Below are positions 13,601 through 22,600 of a DNA stretch of 64,000 bases, piece after piece. A program made the position numbers and the translations under genes. The notes beneath the pieces were generated by a model. It did not search any database. It was not told where the DNA came from and saw only the letters and a list, made by a program, of their open reading frames with translations. The stretch spans positions 32,226,508 through 32,290,507 of the forward strand of contig NC_088776.1 of the NCBI RefSeq assembly GCF_954871325.1, read 5' to 3'. How positions within the stretch are numbered: the first letter of the stretch is position 1; the number at the start of each line of letters is the position of its first letter. Source of the DNA: Gordionus sp. m RMFG-2023. Lineage: Eukaryota > Nematomorpha > Gordioida > Chordodea > Parachordodidae.

Positions 13601-16600
13601 GAGCTGCCGTAAGTCCGACCCGAGGCTCGAAAATTATATCATGAATATTCTCAATAATCATTTTATTTTATCGAAATATCAATCAGAATCATATGTCATT
13701 TTTCATTTAAATTTCCACTTCCCAAATTAACAATTTCCTATGAATGCTATTTGTATTGTGACTAGTTAAACTCTATTACTTACATACATCATTTTCTATG
13801 GTTAAATATAATGTTATACTAGGTTTTGCAACTTTATTTAACATTTGATAATAGACTATTTATGGAGGTTAAATATATTTTTGGTGGCAATATGTGAATA
13901 AATACACATAATTTTAATTTTACCTTAGATATTATACTAAACTCAAATTCCAAATTTTTTATCGAGTTAAAGTCAGACTGGGCGAAAAATTCGGGCTCGG
14001 GTGGAACAAAGTAAGATCAACAATAAAATTTAGATCAATCCAATGAACCGAAAAAATATTAATCCTATATTTCCCTCCTATTCTTTCTTTTTTTGCCTGA
14101 TTGAATATCATAACTAAAAAATGGATTAAAACACAAGAAAAGTCTCTTTTTTTAAAAATGGGAAATATTTAGTATAAAAATAGAGAAAATCATTAAATTA
14201 GTATTATTGCTATACACTTAAATATAAAGCATATTTAATTAGAATTTTTTACAATTGGACTTTGCACCAATATTTTAGCTAAAAAATATTACGCAAGCAT
14301 AGATATTTTGCTGAAAGATAACAGAAAGGTTTGAAAATTTATTAACGAGATCTCCAAGGTTGATTAATATTATTTTGGTAAAAATCTTAATTTAAAATCG
14401 ACTGAATCGAGCCGTTTAACACATTTCAAAATGCATAGTTTCAAATTTTTTGAGGGGGCTCTTCAAAATTTTGATGGGGCTCAAACTCCCAATTGTTCCC
14501 CCAGAGTGACGCCACTGAGTTGTAGCTAAAGATAAGTTACATTTTTTTAAAATCGATTATATTATATTTTTTGATGAACTTAACTAGTTGAAACTTTTTA
14601 GAATTTATAAATTTTATTAAATAAGTATAAGTATAATTATAATTTAATTATTTAGGAGGTTCAAAGTGAAATGTTTTAATTTTTCAATTTATAGGCTTGT
14701 AAGCACTATTTTTAACTCTTCGTATATAAAAGGAAGCTATTTAAAGTAATCTATCGGGCAAACATGAAAATGTGTACTATAAAACTATTACTTAGGAGGA
14801 TTTGAGGGAGCCATTAGATTTGAAAAAAATTCCTGGCCTTCTTGGCATCCTCTAATAATTTGAGCAGTCGTGTATATAGCCTAGTGATATTATATTTAAA
14901 AAGGAAAAATTTATAAATCAAAATAGCCTTTTCATTCCAATGTATATGGTCAAAATTTGAATAAATAAAAAATTCAAATTCCTTCTTTTTTGTAAATCAG
15001 AGGATCAATTATGTAACGATGATATACATACTATATGAAAATCCTTCATAGCGTAAACCATTTTTTAGGGCGTGACTTTTTGATGGTGTTATAATAAATA
15101 GTAATTACACCAAAAAATAAAATATCCAATTATGAAAATTAAAAACTTGAATCAAAAGGTTGGACGGAATTCCACTGGCCATAAGTATGTTGACAGTTAT
15201 TTTTTGCAGCAAACTACTTTTAGTTATCGATTTCTGCGATGAAACGAGGGCGGAAGGCGTTAGTGTTTGAGAGACGAATAATTTGATTAACTAGTATAAA
15301 TCATTTTTAGAATTTAATTTATCAAATATATTTATAAAATTGGATAAACCTTCAAAATGAGCGAAGTGTTTGCAACTTTTTGAGGGTTCAAGTCGTCTCC
15401 ATCAGTATGTGGATTCAAATAATTATTTTCCGCTACCAGAGAAATTTGAAAGTCTCGGTCTGGATCGGTTTGATGTAATGAATCCAAAAATGGAATACCA
15501 AAGTTTTGAATGTAGTTCTGCTCCCGGAACAATGTTTGATTGGATATATTGTTTTTGAGCAAATTGAGTAAAAGTTTACAACAATCGCCCGTTATCACGC
15601 CTTTTTTAATAATAAAAACGAAATAATAAAATAGGTAATGAATGGAAGAGGGATCGGTAATCTGAGCTTAATTTTTAAAAAGATAATCATATTTTCTATT
15701 ATAAGTTGAAATAAAGGATGGTTTATTAAAATTAAAATAACTATCAGTGTTATGAATAACATTCAATTTGTTTAGAGTGTAAAATAAATATGTCCAAATC
15801 CAATATGTTACTGAATCCTAAAAAAATATTTATCCGAGCATGTTTCTCCTATATATAGAATATAAATTTAATACAATAAAATTTATTTATCTTCAACAAT
15901 AGATTAAATGTAATTGATTCAATATTTTATTAATCCAAAGACAGTTTATTTGTTTTAATATTGTAGGTTTATAAACTCCCCATTACATTTTAAACAAAAG
16001 AATATTTTTAAAGAAATATTTTGGCTTTAAATCTTCATTTTCTTAAATAAATATACTAAAATATATTTAAAAAAAGTAAGAATCAGCTATTTAAAAAACT
16101 GTAATCCAAAGTGGCAAGAAGTGGTCCTAGATCTGGTAAATATCTGGTATAAATAAATTAAGGGTCTTTAGCAAAATAATATTTTTAAAATAAAATATTC
16201 TGTTAAAGAAATATTAAATATATAAACAATGAAATTTTTTTCTAAATGGATTAAACAGAGACTGAGAATCAAAGATATTAAATATTTTTCAAGACATTTT
16301 TTACATATTAAATAGAATAATATTATATAAACCTCCATTGCTAAAATCCTCAATTTTCATGATACTTAAAACGTGTTCAAATCCATTCTCAAATGCAATA
16401 ATTTTTTGAAGATCTTTGTCATCTTGTGATAAGTGGACTAATGATGTTAAAGCCTATAGTAAAATTTATTTAGGCTTGTTAAAAATTAATGGATATAAAT
16501 TTATATATTTGCTATTGGAATATGGAATCCATGGGGATTTGGAAATTCTGGATTTAAATCATATATAAAAGATTTTTAAATTTTTAAAATCCAATTCAAT

Positions 16601-19600
16601 TTGAAATGTATTCCAGCATGTGTAAAGTAAACCCTATAAATATCAATCTTAGTCATAAACTTTTGTGTATTTTTTAATAATAACAAAAAAAAATACTATC
16701 AATATATACTAACATATATAATAATTCGATGCATCTATGCTAATATAGGCTGTTATCTAATAACAAAATAAAATACTACCAATATATACTAATATATGTA
16801 ATAATTCGATAGATCTATATTAATATAGGCTGTTATCATAACAAAAAAAATATTATCAATATATACTAATATATGTAATAATTCGATGGATCTATGTTAA
16901 TATAGGCTGTTATCTAATAACAAAAAAATATTATCAATATATACTAATATATGTAATAATTCGATGGATCTATGTTAATATAGGCTATTATCTAGTGACA
17001 AAAAAAACAGCATCTGACTTTCCCATAACTCCACCACACTGCTCATTCCTCCATAAAATAAAGTGGCGGAAGTTGGGCGCATTTGGAGCGATGGTTGCTA
17101 CAGCTCAATGAAGCAAGTCACTTGGGCCCTACGAAGTGGAAGCACTCGTACCGTCATGCTCGAAATCGTGTCTCATCGATTGGGATCCAGAAGTTGTTGC
17201 GGATCTCTTGTTCCAAAATTTGTCAGTTAACCTTTTTGCAGTCACGTTGGAGCCATTAACTGAATTATTTTGATGGACTCCCAAAGGCATTGGGGCCCCC
17301 TATGGTCGTTACGGCGCACTGGCTACGGATGTGATCATCAGGTTGCAGTTAAAGCAAAGTCGCTTTCTAGCTCCTTGGAATTGAATTATATTCTCCTTCT
17401 GCCATCCAGAACCGATATTTATTACATTATTTTTGGGAATGAGCGTGATCTGGACATAGTACTCCCCGAAATCCAATATAGTTGTGAATTGTTTTCATTG
17501 GAATTTTACAAAATTTTTTTACAACAAAGTATTGAAAGATTTTTATTTTTTTAATTAAAAATAAATTTACAAGAATTTTTTTTTTCAAACAAAAATAAAA
17601 TTATGACACAAAATAAATATTATAATTTATTTGTTTATAGGAAAAAAAAATAAAAATAAATAAGGGGGAAAAAAATTTTTTTTGCCAAAAAAAACTAACC
17701 CAGACATGTGCATCGCAAAGTTCAAATACACTTAAATATTTCAAACATCACTACCGTTTTCCCTTTACCTCTTGCCCAGAAAATAAATTTTGGCCAATTT
17801 AAAGGGTGCAAAATATTTTTCCAAAGTTGATTTCGCTTCGGCTTATTTACAGTTACCTTTGAGGGAGGAAATTCGTAAATTGTTAACAATAAAGACTCCT
17901 AAAGGATTATTTGCCTTTTGTATGTTACAGTTTGGATTTAGTGTCAGCTCCGATTTTTCAGCGTACTATGGCATCAGTTTTAAAGGGCCTAGAAGGAGTT
18001 TTTTATTATATGGATGATGTGTTGATTACGGGAGTAACGTTGAAACAGCATAATAAAAGATTGGAAGAAGTTTTCAAGAGGATTCATGATATAGGTCTGA
18101 GGGCCAGCAGAGAAAAAGTGTTCTTGGGGTAACCGAGGTTATCTATTTAGGACATCAAATTAATGGGATGGAGGTAAAATCTCTTGACAAAAATTTAAAA
18201 ATATTTCGAACATGAAGCAGTCAACCAAAAAAGCGGAGGTTTAATCGTTTTTGGTATGGTTAATTGTTATCATAGATTTTTGGATGATTTTGCAAGGATT
18301 GCCGTACCCTTATATAAATTATTACAAAAGGGAGTTTCTTTTGAGTGGGCAAGGAACAACAGATTGCGTTTGAAACATTGAAACGGGAAATTGGGAAAGA
18401 ACCCATTTTGGTGTGATTTATTTTAAAATGATTTGGAAATAATATTAGCCGTGAACACTAGTTTGGAAAGATCGATTTTATTTTTTCAAGAGTTTTTAAG
18501 GAAGTGGAAACGCGATATTCTGTTATTGAACAGGAAGCGTTAGCCGTTATTTTTAATTAACCAAATGTAGGGAATATTTAATCGGGAAAAAATTTGTAAT
18601 TTATACCGTTCATAAACCCTTAATTCATTTATTCAAAAAGGATAATAGAGAATTAATCTTGTCTCCCAGATTACAACGTTGGTTGCAGGCGCGTAACCAA
18701 TGGAGGGTAAAGGGGGAAATCACCCCCTCCCCCATAGTAAATTTGACTGTTTTCATATATATCATTGTAGGCTAATAAAAATTTTACCACCCTTCCCACC
18801 CCCCAATCAAAATTTTACAAATATTTGAATATCAATTTTCCAACATATAACTTATTTATTATAAAAAAAATTTATTAAAATTTCCTTTCCTTGTGAGTAC
18901 ATTAACATTATTCAAAATTAGTGAGATAGAATTAATAAGTATTTTTAATAATAATTTAATTATTAATAAATATCTATAATTTTTTAAATATTTTCATTTT
19001 TACTTCCACTTTGTAGAAGAGAAGAAATAGAAATACAAAAGTTAAATAAGGCTGAGCATGAAAAAAGTAATATGCCCTCAGAAGCGATATCATTATTGAA
19101 TTCAATTGATCAATCAGAGTTTATCATTGCTGCTAGTTGCATCAATAAATTATTTTCCTATAGCTCACTACTTTGTAGAAATTTACAAAAATTAAATTTA
19201 GATTTAGTTCAGGTAATTGATTTGGCGGAAAATATATATGAACAGGTAGATACAATAAAAATGAATGTAGATGAATATTTCCATAATATTTATCTAGACG
19301 TTGAATCGAAGGCTAAATTTTATGATATAACACTAATTAAACCTCGTCTAGCACCTAGGCAATTATTGAGATGTAAAATAAATATTGGCTCAACTGAAGA
19401 ATATTATAAAATATCCATTATCCCATTCTTAGATACTTTTTTATCGCAAATAAAAGTACGGTTTTTAGATAAATAACAAGTCTTTAGCAATCTTCAAGTT
19501 TTATTACCCAAAGATCCTTCTTCGTTTTCCAATGCCACTATTAGTAAAATAAATATTTAGCAAAATTTTATTCCTATGATATTAATACTGAAATAAATTT

Positions 19601-22600
19601 AATCAGTGAATTCGATTGTGGTATAAATATTTACTACGTTTAGCTATTTTACCTGAGCATTCTAATGATGCGCTCAATCGGTGTAAAGAAACCTTGGCTC
19701 AATTTCCTAATATTTTGAAGTTGTTTTATATTCTTGCATGTATTAAACATGTACGAATGAAAGGACTTTTTCCAACTTGAGATGGTTGAAAACATATTTA
19801 CGAAGTACTACTTCCGAATCTCGGCTAAATGCTTTAGCTCTGTTAAATATCCACAGAGATTTGGCTCCAACAACAAACGAAATTCTTGATGAATTGGCAA
19901 CATTCCCATGAAAATTAAAAATCACATTATAATGATAGTATTTAATAAAATATTTTGTATAATATTGTATTTGATGAAGTTAAAAAAAACTTGTTTTTTA
20001 AATTATTTTCTAGTCAATATTTTATACACACTACTATTAGTATTTTCACAAAAAAATTATATTTTACTTATGTTATATGAGAATTTAGGCTGAGGCTAGT
20101 TTTTAAAGCAAATTTTATAAAAAAAATGACATTAAACTTTATTTCAAATTTACATTTAAAAAAACTTAATTAAATGTAATTTACCTAACTTAAAATAATA
20201 AAAAATAGGCTTGTAATATCCATAAGCACGAATTAGTAAATAATAGTTAATAATAGAAATATAATTATTATTAAATTATGAATAATAGAATAGCTAAAAT
20301 ATAAGACCCGACCAAAGGCTGGGGAAAAGCTGGCCGAAGGCCAGGTAAGGGGTGTTTGGAGGCGAAGGCCCAAAAAAAATCCCCCCGCCCCCCATAAGAA
20401 AATCCTGGATACGTCACTGGTTGGTTGTTATTAGTGGGAAATTTCAATGTGAAATTAGATATCGTCGAGGCAAAGAAAACTGTATGCCTGATATTTTATC
20501 CCGTTTGGGATCGGGTGAGGAAGATCTAGAATTTTAGAAAAATAAAGTAATGGCTAATGAGAAAGCATTGGTTTGTTCTCTTTCGCATATGCTAAAAGGG
20601 GGTCCTACCAATTGAGAAGACCTTAAATTCAGTACTTTGTAGATAAAAAATTGAGTCCCGTAAAAGTGTTTTTAACGGGAAAAAACCGTGGAGAAATAAT
20701 TGTAATTAAAAAAATTGAAAATCAATTGTCTGTGGTGGATGATTGTTTAATGAGGGGAAATAGAGCCGTAATTCCTTTCAAATTACGTGGTAAAATTGTT
20801 AATTTATTACATGCTGGACATCAGGGTCGGGATAAGATGAAATCTTGGGCTCGTGAATATGTATGGTGGCCTAGTACGGGTAGTGATATTGAAAAGATTA
20901 CAAGGAAATGTGTTCCATGTAATACCTGTGCACCTATGCCCCGTAAAGAGGTAGGTCAAATGTGCGCCAGATCAAAGAAACCGTGGGAACGTCTTCACGT
21001 CGCTTTCTTCGATCTAAATACAGTCATACTTATTAGTGGATAGAATAGCAGAGGTTCACGGTTATACCACAAAAATTGTTAATAGGAAATTACAGTAATT
21101 ATATGCCCGATTTGGTTTACCTGACACAATAGTGTCTGATGGGAGCCCAGCCTTCATAAGTCATGATTTTAAACAGTTTTGTGCTGAGTCACAGAAACAC
21201 ATTATTGCTCCAACATATCATCCCAGCTCAAATGGACAAACTGAGAGGATGGTAGCGATTGTTAAAAATTGGATTAAAAAGGCTGGGAATCATAAAGATG
21301 AGGTTTACATGTCTCAATTATATTACATTAATTCTCGAAATCGAGAGAAGGTTAGGCCTGTGAAGTTATTTTAGTAGACGAACACGGGGGCCCTTAGATT
21401 TCTTAAAACCAAAGGGCAATGATACTGGCTTATTGGGGAAAAAAGCAGGGACAAAGTTTCCTGTAAGACAAAAGGTCTGGGCACGTTTATTCGATAATAA
21501 GAATAAAAAATGGGAAAAGGGAAAAGGGAAGTATAGTACAGAATATGGGGGCGAAATTGAGTTATATCAGATTGAACAATGGGGTTCTTGTGGTGAGGCA
21601 TAACGATCACCTCAAAACTAAGATATATAAAAAAAGGAAAAGAGAAATGATTAGAAGGTTTGGGGTGCTGATAAGTCATTGGCTGATAAATGACCTTTTT
21701 GCATTATGGCTGTAATTACATTTGTTTAAAAGAAAAAGGAATTCTTTATTGGTAATAAAAAGAATCTTTTATTGGCAATGTCGATAAGTATTTTTTTTTA
21801 TCTTCTCCCCTCTCTTTTTGTTTATATTTTTGTTCCACAGTTGTTGTTTTTTTCATTGTAAGCTAACGACAGGAGGAAAAGGGAAAACGGAAGTGATGTT
21901 TGAAATATTTAAGTGTATTTGAACTTTGCGATGCACATGTCTGGGTTAGTATTTTTAGTAAAAAAAATTTTTTTCTCTTTTTCCTAGGTTGTATTTATGT
22001 TTATTTTAAAAATTCTTGTAAATTTATTTTTAATTAAAAAAATAAAAATCTTTCAATACTGCTGTAAAAAAAAAATTTTGTAAATTAAATTATTGCAATG
22101 AAAACCAATTCACAGCTAGTGGATTTCAGGGAGTACTATGTCCAGATCACGCTCATTCCAAAAAATAATGGAGTAAATATCGGTTCTGGTTGGCAGAAGG
22201 AGAATATCCCAATGAGCTAGAAAGAGACGTTGCTTTAACTGCAACGCTGATAATCACATCCGTAGCCAGTGCGCAGTAACAACCATAGGGGCCCGAATGC
22301 CTTTGGGAGTCCATCAAAATAATTCGGCTAATGGCTCCAACGTGACTGGAAAAAGGTTAGCCAAGGAAATATCTAGGAACCGACCACAACCTGACATTCT
22401 GGAACGAGAGATCCGCAGAAACTTCTGGATCCCAATTGGTGAGACTGAGACATGATTCCTAGCATGATGGTATGAGTGCTTCCACTTCGCTGGACCCAAG
22501 TGACTTGCTTCATCGAGCTGTAGCTACCATCGGTCCAAATGCGCCCAGCACTTCCGCCACTTTATTTGATGGAGGAATAAGCAGTGCGGTGGAGTTATGG

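Noticed and set aside
15370-15558. 62-codon frame on the plus strand
   Set aside because: It is the antisense shadow of a well supported p115 exon.
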